From Nematostella vectensis (taxonomy: Eukaryota; Cnidaria; Anthozoa; Actiniaria; Edwardsiidae), in the NCBI RefSeq assembly GCF_932526225.1, contig NC_064046.1, positions 10,317,719 through 10,381,718 of the forward strand: a stretch of 64,000 nt of DNA, read 5' to 3'. Both the position numbers and the translations under genes were made by a program. A model generated the notes under the pieces. The model made no database searches and was not told the DNA's origin. It worked only from the letters and a program-made list of their open reading frames with translations. Positions 37,591 through 50,049 of the stretch are shown in pieces. The first letter of the stretch is position 1; each line of letters opens with the position of its first letter.

Positions 37591-37983
37591 TCCAGAACTG
37601 ACAAATGACTCCCTGTCCTGAATTAATTAACCTCACACAACTCAAGTTATAGTCACCTTCAAACATTGCTTTATTGTAAGGAAACTACTGATTATTGTAG
37701 CTAACAATATAGAAATTGCTTACTCCCATATAATAAGTATTCTTTTAAGCCTAAAATGGGTTCAAACAAGCTTGGTTTAAGAAAATTACAAAGCAATGAA
37801 AATCATGTTTTTGAATTTCCCGCCACTAATCCACCTATTGTACAGTCTTTGTCAAGAGAACAATTTACTATACCTAAGCAGAAAGCTATAGAAACTAGAA
37901 TTCAGTGGCATGGAGTATTAAACTAAGCTCTAATGTTATTGCTGTCCTTTCCTCAATCAGGGGAATGTCCGTATTTCAGTTTA

Positions 37984-39699
37984 TTAGTTGTCGTCTCTGC
38001 GCTGCTGGTGCCATTCACGAAAGCAGTCTCCCACGCACAAGTGAACATCGCACTTTCGGCACCCGTTTCGCGTTTCCTTTGCACGTTTCACTGCCTTATT
38101 TACAGCTTTTAAGCGCTTGTTCTTAGATTGGCAGTTTTTACAGGCTTTCGCCTTGTCTGCCAATTTCTCCGAAAAGTGCTCGACATCCGCGATAACCGGG
38201 AGAATGCGCAGACGTCCGGCTCGCTATCTTCCCTCGTAAGTTCCAATGAGGCTCTTTGCAAGTGCAAGTCTAAACTCGAAGTTAGTAAGTTTCGCTTCAG
38301 CACTCTGTCCATGGAGCTGCCATGCGTTGATTATTGAGATGTCCATGTAAAAGTAAAATAAATATTTCCACCATTTCACGTGTCGTCTCGAGGATACCGT
38401 ATAGTATGAGCGATGCTGATCGCTGAGGTCAACGCCGCCCATGTGCTTGCAGTATAGAGAGACACTCGGCGGCCTGTTGATCTCCACTTGCGTGAATTGT
38501 CCGTTGATTTTTCTCCTCCGGGTCACTGTGTCATCCCCCCCGGCCTCGCACACTGTTGACAACACAGTCACCGGTTTGTTTGCCGCTTTATTTCGCCATA
38601 AAACGACTACCGTGTTTCCTTTATGTGCGAAGGCCGAGTCGCCTTGATTGGCGAGCTTCACGTTCTTCAAGCACGGGGGGAAATCGCTGCGGTTCTTTCT
38701 CAGTGTTCCACAGGCGTAAATTTGATGCTCTCGAAAAAGTCCGCCACTTGAGAAATAATTGTCCATAAAGACAAAATACCCGCAGTTCTTGATCGGCGAC
38801 ACGAGCTCCGTCACAATTTTGTTTACACTGCCGCCGTCACGTTGGTTGGGATTTTTGCCGGTGTAGATGGAGGACGTAATCATATAGCCGGAGCTCGCGT
38901 CGCAAAGGCAAAATACTTTGATCCCTCGTTTCGTAGGCTTCATTGGCATATATTGTACGAAGGATAATCGTCCTTTATACTTAATCATCGCTTCGTCAAT
39001 TGATAATTCGCCTTTTGTAGCAAAATAGGCCTCAAAATTGTCTAAGCATTTCGCTTGAATTATGTCGATGAATGGCTTCGCTTTGTAGGGCTTGAACTCT
39101 GCGCTGCCCCTCGCCGGCGCCGTTGTGTTATCGCACAGATGCAAATAACGCAAAATGGCAAAGAAGCGGTCTCTCACGATGGGTCTTGCAATGTTAGGCT
39201 GGTATAAAAATGGCTCACTTTCGCTCCAATAATCCTTCATCGAAGGAAGCTTCACAATGCCCATCATGATGGTGATGCCGAGAAACGCCTTCAGTTCTTC
39301 GACAGTTAGAGGTTTGATGTTTCCCTCTTTGTCGAACCAATTCGCGTCCTTAGTTTTCTTCCTCCCTTCGTTGTCAAAGTCGTCAGGGTTGCATTGAACC
39401 GCGTACTTACTAGTCTCGGTCACAATGAGTTCTATCACCTCTGATTTGAAAAACAACTCAAAGAAAGATAGGGGAGACAAGTTTCCATGTAGGTTTTTTG
39501 GGCCGCATCTAGGAGTGAAGTCAGGAATAGAGATCAGCGAAGAATTTCTCGACCAAATCTCGTCTTCAATGTCTTCGCTCTCGTGGCCTTCGTCTTCGGA
39601 AGAGCTATCCGAGCTTGAACCGCCAATTTCTTGGCTTTCAAAGCCCTCAAACTCTTCATCATCGGACTCTCCTAAGATATCTTCAAACCATGAATCCAT
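37984..39699 (-). pseudogene. piggyBac-family (PGBD4-like) transposase with one in-frame stop
   Basis: ATG at 39697-39699 opens a 491-residue frame with an acidic N-terminus (WFEDILGESDDEEFEGF). The DDE catalytic residues are all seen: SIDEAMIKYKGR, YFVFMDNYFSS and MGGVDLSDQ. The frame stops at TAG (38224-38226) directly after TYEGR. It then continues open in the same frame for 79 more residues to TAA at 37984. That tail holds KACKNCQSKN, GCRKCDVHLC and GDCFREWH, the Cys-rich zinc domain that ends piggyBac transposases. Total length is 571 codons, normal for the family. One nonsense change thus separates catalytic core and DNA-binding tail. Otherwise the copy looks young, with no frameshift seen. 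Confidence 0.88.
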
Positions 39700-39720
39700 T
39701 TGGTCAATGGATTCATGGTT
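39686..39720. repeat. Perfect 14-bp inverted repeat over the transposase start codon
   Basis: AACCATGAATCCAT (39686-39699) and its exact reverse complement (39707-39720) flank a 7-base loop. The transposase ATG is the last three bases of the first arm, so the start codon would lie in an mRNA hairpin. Confidence 0.75.
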
Positions 39721-39939
39721 CTTGCGGGATTTGATTCTGTTGTTAGCGAACAGTAAATATTGGACTCATTGAGATGGTCGCAAAAAAATCAGTCCAAGAT
39801 CCCGTAAACTGACTATAGCAATTTTTGGTTCTCGAGGCAGTATTTTGCCCACTCCCCATCGGAAAACTGAAATAGAGTAGTTTAAATGCCAAGACTACTT
39901 TAAAAATCTTGCTATTATGAATATCGCAAGCACCCAAAA

Positions 39940-42900
39940 AAGACAGTCTCCCGACGTTTTTATCCTTTGAAATTATACAATAATTTTATTTGTGGGCATT
40001 GTAGTCATGGCAGTAATAATGACAATTGTTGTTGTGATGACGATAATGATAATAACGGTGTAAGGGTCCGTAGGTAACATGGGGACATAGAAGGCAGCCT
40101 CCCCCTTAAAAGTGCAGAAATAAAAGTATAAAGACTTGAAAAAATAGCGTCTTTCCCGAAGACAAATTAACGAAATATCTGAGTTCTTCCCCCCTGGACA
40201 ATTTTTTTCTAGCTACGGCCTTGTGGTAATGATGATGTTCTTCATTGTTGTGATGATGTGGATGATGATTAGAGTGATAATTAGGCTTTTAATGAAGGAA
40301 ATAATAATGACGATAACTACCTTATCAACTACTCCTGGTAATCCCTCATCCTGCAGATTTAAAAAGGAAGAAAAAATCACGTATGTCGCAGCAATCCCAA
40401 GTCAGCTCGTATATTCGTTGTTCGTTTAGTTAATATTTTCCCCAGATTATGCGTAAACTTTCAAAGCGTCATGGCAGTAGGGCCAGAAACGATAAGTATT
40501 CAGGTGGCTGCAACATGATTTAGTAAGAGGTAATAAGTTATGCATTAAACATTGGAGGGGTTTCTGATAAAGTTCAAATAACATTTCATATAGAAATGTC
40601 TTTCTCTTACTTCAGAAGAGCTTGAAGTTGATGCGTACTACTGTTCTTGTCTTCTTCTCTTCTCTCGATTTCTCTTCTCTTTCAAACCTACCCCCTCTGC
40701 CGGCCTTGATTTGCCTAGTTATGTTGACCTGGACGCTCAAGGTTCCGGAGGATGGTTAGGAAAAGAAAAAGGCTTGTTCAACAAAGCAACGTTTCTATTT
40801 TACATAGGAGTAAAAAGTTTTGATGTAACTTCGTTCATCGCAAGTAACGAACGTTAACGCAATTATTTCATTTTACAGTATATCATATTTTTTTGTCAAA
40901 GACCTTTAATAAAATCTATTTTTGTACGAATGCACACATACGCGAACAAATTCCTTTCCTGTGTCTAAAACATTGGCCGGTTGAGCACTCTTGGCACTCC
41001 CTTTCATCTTGAGCACTGAATATAGGCTTGCTTTCTGTTGTTCGGAAGCCTACAAACACACCTTTTCTGTGTGTACCCTAGCAGGGCTGGATTTCATAAT
41101 GGCCATAGCTGGGAACCGATACATTTTGAGTGCCTCTAGGCAAGCAACATAGTGCTGCCTCATTTCTTGTTGCGAGTACAGCAGTTTCACTGGGCTAACA
41201 CAAAGCACAAAGATGTGCCCATTTGGGTCTGTAGATTCTGCTGATGAAATGTTAACTGGGCTTTTGATTAAGACATGTTTGTTTGGGCGGTCTATGTATT
41301 TATACATAATGGAGTCAGAGAGATTTGACCTCAAATTTTGTCCCAAACAGGAATTCACAGTTCATACTGCATGCCCCGGGGTAGCTCTTGCGAAAAGCTC
41401 TGGGGACGCAATGAAACGCGGTCACACACCCACAAACACTGAATACAGTTTGTCATTATGCAAGCTTGTCTCTCAGTGACCCTGAATTTATTATTCTCGA
41501 CCGTTTATATCGTTCCCCCAGTCACGGAGCTTATCGGAGCTGCAGCCTGCCTGACAAAACAGAGAGGGGGAGGCTCTTTTTTTCCTCAAATTTTCTGAAT
41601 TTTACTGTGGACTGTCATGACCAGTTGTTATTGGAATATATTTTTTGTAATTTATCAAGGGAGGTCAAGGACTGTCGATTAACTCAAGCTAACATTAGTC
41701 TCCCTTGTACGTACCAATACGCTCGAGCACTTCACTTCTCCATGAGAACTTCTAGTCATAAAAATATATTTGCTTGGTGCAAGGCTTTGATCATACAAGG
41801 TATGAATATATACGACTAAAATATTGTTGTCTAATATTTTTGTTGTCATGCGTTTTCCTAGTATGTTAGATAAACAGAGGCAAAGGTATCATAACCTCGG
41901 GAAATATAGCACTATAATTTAGTTTCGTATATTATGTTGGTTAAGGGTTATGCTACAGGAAAAACAGATAACATCTGTTATCGAGACTATTCATACAACT
42001 GCCTGGCAACGTTTTTCTATATATACATGGATTTGCAAATTCCCAGTTAGTGGCTCTGTTTTTGTTGTTGTTTCTTCACTGGACCAGAAGGACCAGGTGC
42101 CACTTTTCCCCCTTAACACTCTTTCCTCTAACTTGCCTATATAGTCGGCCCAATTTTTTTTTATCTTTGATGGACAACATACTATTTTCGGCCACAACAT
42201 ACTATTTTCTTTTTAACATATCGAGTTTAAAAGCGCTCTAGTCGGGCTGAAGCACCTGGGGCGTTTCTGGTGGTCATCGCTCGTTTATGTTGTCTAGGGT
42301 GCAATTCCTTGGTGGTGCGGAATTTGCTCAACATGACCATAATCGTCTTTGGCTATTTTATCTTATTTTAATTGCATCCACTCTATCGCCTAAACACAGG
42401 TATTGGATTGTACGAAATTTCGATCTCTCTTTGCAGCTCTTTTATAGTCACGGCTCTGATAAAAAAAGCCAAGACTACAATCTTCTTGTTCTCTCATGAA
42501 GTGTTATCCATCCGGAGATATAGAACGTCGGATAATTTTTTTCTCTCAAGCAAAGAACCTGAGGTAAACATTTGTCTTTCAGCTCGATCTTTTATCTTTT
42601 TGTCTTGTTTTACCCGTTCCTGTTCCTTAACCAAAAAGTCGAGAATCAGATGAATAGTTAGGTTTGGGTCATGTAGATATATTCAGACGTCTATATATGC
42701 GAAGGCATTTCACCGCGTGTTAATAAGCATGCCGGTGATATGTGGTGTTTGAGGAACAGACAACAGATAGTTAAAGGTGTTGGGCAAATTAAGTAGTGTG
42801 CTATACCATGCTCCTCAATATAAATTTTAATTGTCTGTCCCTAAAAAATAGGGCAAACAGATCGCTTCACACATAATTATTTCAGCACATGTCAAAGAAA

Positions 42901-43130
42901 ATACTTCGCGCTGACAGATACTTTAATCCGTACACCCAGTTGCGGAGATCCACGCTCCTGTTGTTATTGTATTACCTGTTAAATTTTACAGCAATTTCAG
43001 CCCATGCTACCGGCCCTTCCTTGCTTTTAGTTTTATAAAAGTGTTCTGCCCATAATGTGACGAGGCAGCGTTGCTCCTCTTCGGGCCATTTATCATAGCT
43101 TCTTTTGCCCTCGGTCGAGTCACTAGAATC
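39940..43130. other. No gene recognised
   Basis: Mostly AT-rich spacer with a GATGAT-type imperfect microsatellite at about 40230-40310. One minus-strand frame (ATG near 41307 to a TAG at 41050, about 85 residues, YKYIDRPNKHVLIKSPV) has protein-like composition but no motif I recognise. A Pyr-rich CTTCTCTTCTCT patch lies near 40650-40685. Confidence 0.4.
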
Positions 43131-43388
43131 CTATGGCGAAGAAGTTTTCGCCTGCACTGCCGCTTGCGCGGTTGGACTGGCTGCCGGTGGCTGAGAGAAA
43201 TCTTCGTTGCCAGTATTATATCCTTGGCCATATAGCTGATAAAAGTAGACTGGATCGCCATAGCTTGGGTCGAAGTTTGAATGAAATGACGGGAAAAAGC
43301 CGCGTCTGATCATCGTGAAGGTCGCTACGAATAATACCCACGCATACAGCTTTACGGACACTATTACTGTGTTCTGGTTTTGATTCGC
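43131..43388 (-). CDS. Candidate last exon of an unidentified membrane protein
   Basis: An acceptor (CACTTGTCAG) precedes an 85-codon open frame that ends at TAG 43131. It starts ANQNQNTVIVSV, runs through a hydrophobic segment (LYAWVLFVATFTMI) and ends in a Tyr/Gly/Gln-rich tail (YFYQLYGQGYNTG) and an Ala/Pro/Thr stretch. Frame and phase agree with a spliced exon, and there is no in-frame ATG start. The composition suits the last membrane segment and cytoplasmic tail of a multi-pass protein, but no family is assigned and upstream exons were not found. Confidence 0.35.
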   Translation of the reverse strand, partial: ANQNQNTVIVSVKLYAWVLFVATFTMIRRGFFPSFHSNFDPSYGDPVYFYQLYGQGYNTGNEDFSQPPAASPTAQAAVQAKTSSP

Positions 43389-43569
43389 CTGACAAGTGTT
43401 GACATTTCACGCTGCGAACTCTATTGTTCAAGCAAAACTTTTTAAAGATTTCCAGCCCCAAGGCTGCTGTACGGCGTCTTTTATGTTTTGCCGATTGGGA
43501 ATTTTTTTTCCGATTTCTCAAACAAGGTGTTAAATAAACAGGAGAGTCAGAAAAGTTTTCCAAGTGCAA

Positions 43570-45546
43570 CCCCTACCATAGACTAAATAAATACTGTTAG
43601 GACAGACTGCTCTAAATATATACGTTTTTAGAGCAAAGAATGTAAATCATTCTTTTCTTTTTGGCGTCATGCCAAGGTGTACCCTCGCCTCTTCCCCCTT
43701 AAGTGTAACATAGTAGCTATCGATTAAATGTTGACGTGTATGTTGCTAAAAAATTGAAAAATAAGCAGGCTAGATATAAAATAATAAAAGCCTTCTATAG
43801 ACCCAATCGGCTAACTCCCAATCGGCTAACTGTGTTTACAGCTTTTTGCCACCCAATTCAGATCAAGTGATCATTCCCTGTGGTGGATACTTATGCTTGT
43901 TTTCACATACACTCATGCACTCAGTCGAGTGAGGAAAATTTTGCAATTGTAACCACCCAAAGAAATCATCACATGTTTTAATTTGGTGGCAACAAAATGT
44001 TGTTTAAAAAAAATGGCATTAAACTAGCAGAAATGTATAGTCTTCTAAATCCATTTCTTTCCAAATTCTTACAATAGTGCAAATCCTAGGGACATTTGCC
44101 TCAGCTGATAATATGACTACAATTAGAAATAGGTGAAGGTGAAGTTATTAATGTGTCGTTCCTTCTTCTTTTCCGGCTTTGCTGTATTTTATTTTAAAAT
44201 AATACAAATATTATAAAATGGATTAGTAAACAAATAAGCAGCCCTGTTAAAGATGAAGAACATTTAATTGAGGCCAACTTCTGTGAATAGAAATAGAAGT
44301 AGGATACAGCACATGCACAATTGCGTTGGCGCCGTCTTTCACTCATATCTCTCTTCTCCTCTGTCATACGTTGCCGGCGTTCTGACTGTTGTTTGCGTTT
44401 GTATCACACATGCAAAAATATCGCACATTCTCTTGGGATGCATGTTTAACACTATTTTATATTTGGTTTACCTGCTTGCCTTACATTGCTTAAGTAATGT
44501 ACTTACGGTTCATCAATGAAACAAACCCCAATTTGTTTTTTCACTCTTCTATACTTTAATCTCCCTCTTCTGTCGCGAACTACCCTATCAATGATATAAA
44601 AAAGAGATTGTGTTAAATATGACACAAACCAATAATTATTGTTATCGTATAAACAATTTCACAAAATGTACTTACCCTACTTGAAGCCGGAACATCCTTC
44701 CGAACCTCGCCTACACAGAGTATAATGAAAACAAATTTATTATAGCAAAAGCCAAATTAAAATAAACTAATTTACAATTTTACAAACATGTAGCCAAATG
44801 AATCATTGTTGTAGGATGGTCTAAAATATAGTACAGGATAGTACTAGGAACTGTATCTTAAACGGTAATATAAACGGGTACTACAAACGGTAGTTAAAAC
44901 GGGAACGAAAATAAGGCATTACAATCTTGCTAGAAGCAAGTTCTTTCGTCTCCTTTCATCGATGCTCTTTTCAATCCAAAATATTGTTGTCGTTCTTACT
45001 GTTCTTACTTCGCAACTGATTGTTACTAACAAAAGTGCCTCTATTTATAGTCGGTGGAACAAGAAAAGGACATGCCTAAAATTGCAGAAAGGTGTAGGAT
45101 CGTCCTGCGCATTTCCGTAGCTAAATAACGCGGCCAGGTTGTACTACTGCACGCTAGTACGTTGTACTAGCGTTGTACTTCCTTGAACTTTCAATATGTA
45201 CAATGTTATCCAAATCGCGTAGACTTATATATTCCTTATCATCTATAGTGTTATAAATTAACTTTTTTCAATAGTATTATATTTTTATTTTTCATGTTTT
45301 GTGATCCCTGTGGTTTTTCATACAAACCTTGTTTGGGAAAATTCTATCCGGGTTTTCGGGGTGTTTGCGTTTATTAGACTTAGTATCTAGGTTGACTTAA
45401 AAGTTAAGTGCTGCGTTAAATGGAATGACGTTTGAGGTAATGGACACAAGTAAAAAAAAGACAACGTTGAATAGAGTTACTTTTTAATTATTAACAAGAA
45501 ACTTACCTACACAACAATTCAACCAATCAACTCAACAATCAATCAA
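43570..45546. other. No gene recognised
   Basis: AT-rich. On the minus strand a 34-base stretch at about 44675-44710 is bounded by GTGTAG and GTAAGT and could be a small exon. Loosely repeated AAACGG(G/T) words occur at 44860-44910. Confidence 0.35.
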
Positions 45547-46305
45547 TCAACTCAACTTTCCGCATTTTTTCTTCCCCATTGTGGCTTTACATTGGGGGTT
45601 TTGGTAATGGACAAGTTTTCCTGTTGCTGGAATTTCACACATTGACACACATGTGGTAGCTTGACAAATTCCGCACACATGACAGTGTGAACACATCTGT
45701 TTGGAAGGTGCTAGGTAATTCTGCTGGTGGTTGAACATTGTCCATAGGTAACGTTGGTGTTATCATACAGCCAGTTTGGGTAGTTGAAAGGCTGACCTTA
45801 CCAAATTGCATTCCCAGGCGAAGGTTTTTAAATTCATAAGTTTGTCCATTGGCAACCTTAGTTGTCAGTCGACCCCATAAAGTAAGTTTTATGGACCCTG
45901 TGGCATCTGTCAGCTGGCATTCAGCAACATCTACTTGTTGCTGGGTGGCCTGTTAAGTTACAGTCTTAGAGATAGACAGTTGATGAATCCAGTGATGTTA
46001 ATAAGTTGACCAGGTTTTAAGTTTTGCAAGGAACCAACTGTACAGCATGCTGAAGTTGGTGGTAATTCTTTCCTTTCAAAGAAAGGCTCAACATCTTCAA
46101 TTAAGGCTTTCTTTTTAATTATGACATCAACTGGATAGCCAGGCCTTTTTCCACCAAGTCGTACTTTGTTTAATTTAACTGATTCAAATTTTTGAACGTC
46201 AGCCGAGGTTGGATCAAAACAAACTCCCCTTATGTTTCCTTTTGGAGTTTGTAGTAGACATTTAAACCATTTCCTCCTATAATTATTGGATTTTACAGGT
46301 GACAC
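45547..46305 (-). pseudogene. RPA-like OB-fold protein with zinc-ribbon tail, frame-broken
   Basis: First open part 46305-45958 ends with LKPGQLINITGFI. The next part, in a shifted frame from about 45953, has VAECQLTDATGSIKLTLWG and VANGQTYEFKNLRLG, the classic replication-protein-A OB-fold pattern. A third frame, 45738-45547, has a Cys cluster (CSHCHVCGICQATTC). A short intron ending TTAACAG before GCCACC could explain the first break. Together with the PIF1-like helicase just upstream this suggests a Helitron-type element; the link is inference. Confidence 0.65.
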
Positions 46306-46575
46306 ATTATGTACGAAGCATTCCAGTTCTGTTTTGAGGTCTTCATCAGTTACTGGAGGTTCTAATCAATTAATTAATTAATTAATTACTAATTAAAAAT
46401 CGAGCTTAATGCCAGTGGCAGTAGACAGAGTACTTCGTGTTGGTAGGGCCATGTCATGAATAGAGCAGGTCATAATCAGATAATACATAGATTTGTATGG
46501 TTATGCAAATGAGTGTCTCTAATTGAATCAAGCCAATGATTTTCCCTTGAATAATCTAACGAGCAAAAAAAAAAT

Positions 46576-47240
46576 CTAAGCCTCCTGATTCATGCAAGCA
46601 CTGCAAGTCTCTTGTGCTAGTCGCTGTAGTCTATGTTCTTCATCGAGACGGTAAAGCAAACTGGGAGATGATTTCAGATTGGATAACCTTTGATACGTCA
46701 TTGGCTCTATGATGCATGAAGATAAAGATTTCACTCTGCTCAATCCCACATAGGAAACACCTAGGGTCTTTTCTGATTTACCAATATCAATCCATGCTTT
46801 AGGTAATGTAAGACCTTGGCTTTTATGAATTGTAATAGACCACGAGAGTTTCAGAGGTAACTGTAGCCTCTCATGGAGGCCACCTGCTAAGTTAGCTGTC
46901 ACTGTTATTGGACATATGGGAACACAAGATGGAGTGTTGTCCTTAATGGATGGACCTCTAGTTATCAAACTGTACAATGACAGCAATAGACAAGTCAGGT
47001 GGCTGATGGCCTGTCTGGTAGATTATATTCCTTATGATTCCAGTGGCTCCATTACAAAGACCGACACAAGGCCATAGATTCATAGTCAACATGACTTTTG
47101 CATCTTTTGCAAGAAGAACTAATGGTTCTAATCCTGACATATCATCTGAGCTAGCTTTTTTAGCTTTGTTAGCTGACGAGTCAGCAGGAGATTCCAGTCA
47201 TCGACAGTGGATTGTCCAATGGACAAACTCCTCACGCAGT
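46576..47240 (-). pseudogene. PIF1-like helicase fragment (Helitron type), frameshifted
   Basis: Three overlapping frames together give the C-terminal half of a PIF1-family helicase. About 47230-47150 reads GQSTVDDWNLLLTR. 47140-46958 reads AKVMLTMNLWPCVGLCNGATG. 46986-46576 reads SWSITIHKSQGLTLPKAW and GVSYVGLSRVKSL (motifs V and VI). The Walker A part is not seen. Each frame switch is an indel, so the gene is dead. Confidence 0.75.
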
Positions 47241-47273
47241 GGGCATGAAATCTTAACCTGATGCTTACCTTTC

Positions 47274-47981
47274 TTAGCGCAAGACGCGATGGCCTGGTAG
47301 GCTAAATTTGAGTAAAGCTTTGCTGCGGGAACAAGGAGTGAAAAGGAAGTAGTTTTTCCCCGCGAATTTCTGCAAACTCTTGAGAGATGTGGTTTTCTTT
47401 TTTAGGATGTTTTCGGCGAATTTCCGCCTTTTATTTTCTGGGAGAATATAAGCCTGCTTCTCAGAATCGCAGATATAACTTTCGTAACGCAAGCGGTTGG
47501 ATGGTAACAATTGACTTTTTTTAAGCCCCAGGAAGTAGCCCGAAGATATCAGAACAGAACAGGCGATGAAAACTCTGCCAACTCGAGATTAGATAAAGAG
47601 TAACTATTGAGAGATTACTGTAACCGCAACAGGGAACATGAGCAGGGAACGCGAGCAGGGAACGCCTAAGGAACTGATATAATGAGTAGCTGCCAGACCC
47701 ACTGTATTATATATGAATGCACTAGCTTTCCATCCAAAGGGTAGAGTATCGTAGACGAAATACCACACCTTCCACTTGAGGCCGAAGAAAGTAGGACTTT
47801 GCGGGCTAAGACGTATGTGGTCGTAACAGCTTTTATAATCCCAAGTCGCCTGGAAATGACCAAGCTCAACATAGCGACAAAGATCAGTCAAGTAGTCCAT
47901 TTGGAAAGGGGAGTCCTTAATCCAACTGTTCAAAAAGCGTTCATCATGGCACATCACGGTTCGACCATAAACAATATGCAC
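47274..47981 (-). pseudogene. DIRS-like retrotransposon reverse transcriptase remnant
   Basis: 47981-47604 reads RFLNSWIKDSPFQMDYL, FQATWDYKSCYDHIRL and PFGWKASAFIYNTVGL, in the order of a DIRS-type reverse transcriptase. 47510-47274 reads DSEKQAYILPENKRR and TTSLKSLQKFAGK, the thumb and RNase H entrance. The Y(I/V)DD region between them is deleted. Assignment to the tyrosine-recombinase retroelements rests on recalled motif similarity. Confidence 0.72.
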
Positions 47982-48112
47982 CGACGCAAGTATAGACTCT
48001 ATTTTATTTTATTTTCTCACAGTACTTAATCTAACAAAAAGATAATGACTTGACCCGCAAAATTACAAAGACATTACATTCTAGATTCAGAGTAAAATGA
48101 ATACCACTAGAC

Positions 48113-48298
48113 CTAAACGAAAGCTAAAATAAATTCTGGACTAAAATGTACCTCTTTAATTGGTCCAGGATTTTCGGCTGGAGCCGCTGGAGGAGGACTT
48201 TCTACAGGCAGTTGAACTACAGCGATTTCCTCCGCTGCTGCTGTGGCAGCTGCCAACACTTGTAGAATTTCATGTTCAACTTCTCTTGGTTCGGCCAT
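48113..48298 (-). CDS. Short Ala/Pro-rich ORF, possibly ORF1 start of the DIRS remnant
   Basis: ATG at 48296-48298 opens 61 residues (MAEPREVEHEILQVLAA, then an Ala/Glu helix and SPPPAAPAENPGP). A possible donor (GAG before GTACAT) lies at the end of the Pro-rich part. It stands just upstream, on the same strand, of the DIRS-like fragment, so it may be its ORF1 start. No domain is recognised. Confidence 0.3.
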   Translation of the reverse strand: MAEPREVEHEILQVLAAATAAAEEIAVVQLPVESPPPAAPAENPGPIKEVHFSPEFILAFV

Positions 48299-48398
48299 AG
48301 TAGAACAGAAACTAAAACGGTAGAATAAAGAGACTGAATACAAGATATAAAAACGGAAAGTCCAAGGGAAAATATAACACCTACGAATATATTCAAAA

Positions 48399-48460
48399 GG
48401 TCCCGAAGAATCTAAAAGAACAATGAATAAGAAGGCTTTGGTGACGCAAAAATGGCCTTT
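48399..48460. repeat. Dispersed direct repeat, copy a
   Basis: GTCCCGAAGAATCTAAAAGA is repeated in the same direction near 49410 with few changes; the match goes on through ACAATGAATAAG and GCAAAAATGG. Confidence 0.65.
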
Positions 48461-49409
48461 AAGAAAACCCTGCGCATTTCAACAATTGTACGCCAAATGG
48501 CCCCTGCGACCGAGGTTATAACGTTCTGGAGCATATGCTTTACGCTGGTTACTGGTTACCCTCTGCCGGGGCGTGCGGTACGTTAGAAAATGGAACCGGT
48601 GCCTGCTTAATCGCTTTTTGAATTTCTTTCGCCATCTGAACTTCCACTTCTGAGCCTACTAGAGAAGAACCGGAAGGGCGGTAAACCAGCCAGCGATCTG
48701 GACTGCCTGAGGATGACTAGAACCTCCAGGCTTGATCGTGCTTTGTGTCCTTGGCAACATCCACAAGTTGCTCCAGGGCCGCCAATGTCGCGAAAGCATA
48801 AAAAATTTGCGGGAGAAGGGACAACAACTGCCGGATATAACGAAGGGCAGACAACGATTTTTTCATTAGCTTGTGCTTTCATTCCTTTAATTTTAATAAG
48901 GCGTCGATCCGTTCATAAATAAAAAAATAATGACAAATACTCCCATTTTACACAAGTTGAACACGTGAGTATGTGGATTAAGGTTTACTCTAAAGAACAG
49001 ATTTCACTAACAGAAAAATAGTCCAATTGCACAGTAATTACCTCATTATGAATAAAGCCAACATTGGTAAACGCAAAAACAAAAAGCTAAGACAATTATA
49101 AACTATAAGCTAACCAAACTTTGAACAATATGACAAATCCACAGATTTGACAAACTACATAAGTTTTTCACTAGCATCAACTCACTACGAGATGCCAATT
49201 TTGACTTGACATGTCCTACACTCGGCTACTGCCTCGACCCACGAGCAAGAAATAAATTTTTGACTAACGCTGACTCAGAACTAGTTGCTAAATTAAACCT
49301 GACACACAAGTTCTATGTCCAGCTAATAGCTCTACCCATGAGCAAGGACACAACTATTCACTCAACGACAGAATCGCCGAATTCCACTTGACACACAAGT
49401 ACCATAGAA
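48461..49409. other. Stretch between direct repeats, no gene recognised
   Basis: A piece near 48553 (GGTTACCCTCTGCCGGG) also occurs at the Merlin remnant's 3' end (51588-51604). ACCCA(C/T)GAGCAAG at 49237 and 49333 and TGACACACAAGT at 49300 and 49388 hint at an old tandem duplication. Confidence 0.4.
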
Positions 49410-49475
49410 AGTCCCGAATAATCTAAAAGAACAATGAATAAGATAGACCAAAAAGGCTTCGGCGATGCAAAAATG
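49410..49475. repeat. Dispersed direct repeat, copy b
   Basis: Second copy of the repeat at 48399, with a small internal insertion (ATAGACCAAA). Confidence 0.65.
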
Positions 49476-50049
49476 GGAAAAAAGAGAAATAATTTTACGA
49501 CCTATAGTTTTGCGTATCTCTTGCGAATGTGGATAAATCACTGCTAGCGCTTCTTTAAATAACAAGATATTACGCAAGAGAATTCACACTTTATTAAATA
49601 AACATCTATTACAATCTGGGGTTATGCAACCAACACATTCAAGAGATTTGTGGCATTAATTCATGGATGAGAAAGAACTCAGACTGATAAAGCTATTTTC
49701 ATTTTATTTTGATAATCATACATTGTAATGACTAGCTCAGACAACAGTTATCAGATAATTCAGGAATCCGTTCACCTATAATAGGCATTTCTGCCCAACA
49801 GTGGCAATTGAAAATGTCCTTATTAGGTAGGCTTTCGAGGTTTCCTAACTCTCTGTTCCTTTGTGCCACATGATCTCTTACAAAGTCAACCACCTAGAGA
49901 TGATCAATACTGCGCACCATGGACAATGCTGTAAACAAAACGCCATCAGTGAACTCAGTGCTGCAACAAATCCCACACGATTTCCACGAAGCTCGGCAAG
50001 ACGGAACATGTTGTGTGCGTCTACTTTCAAGTTAGTGAAATAGAGGTGG

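Noticed and set aside
39700..41000. Second terminal repeat of the piggyBac element
   Set aside because: No reverse complement of TTAACCCTTTCAGG was found; the end may be lost.
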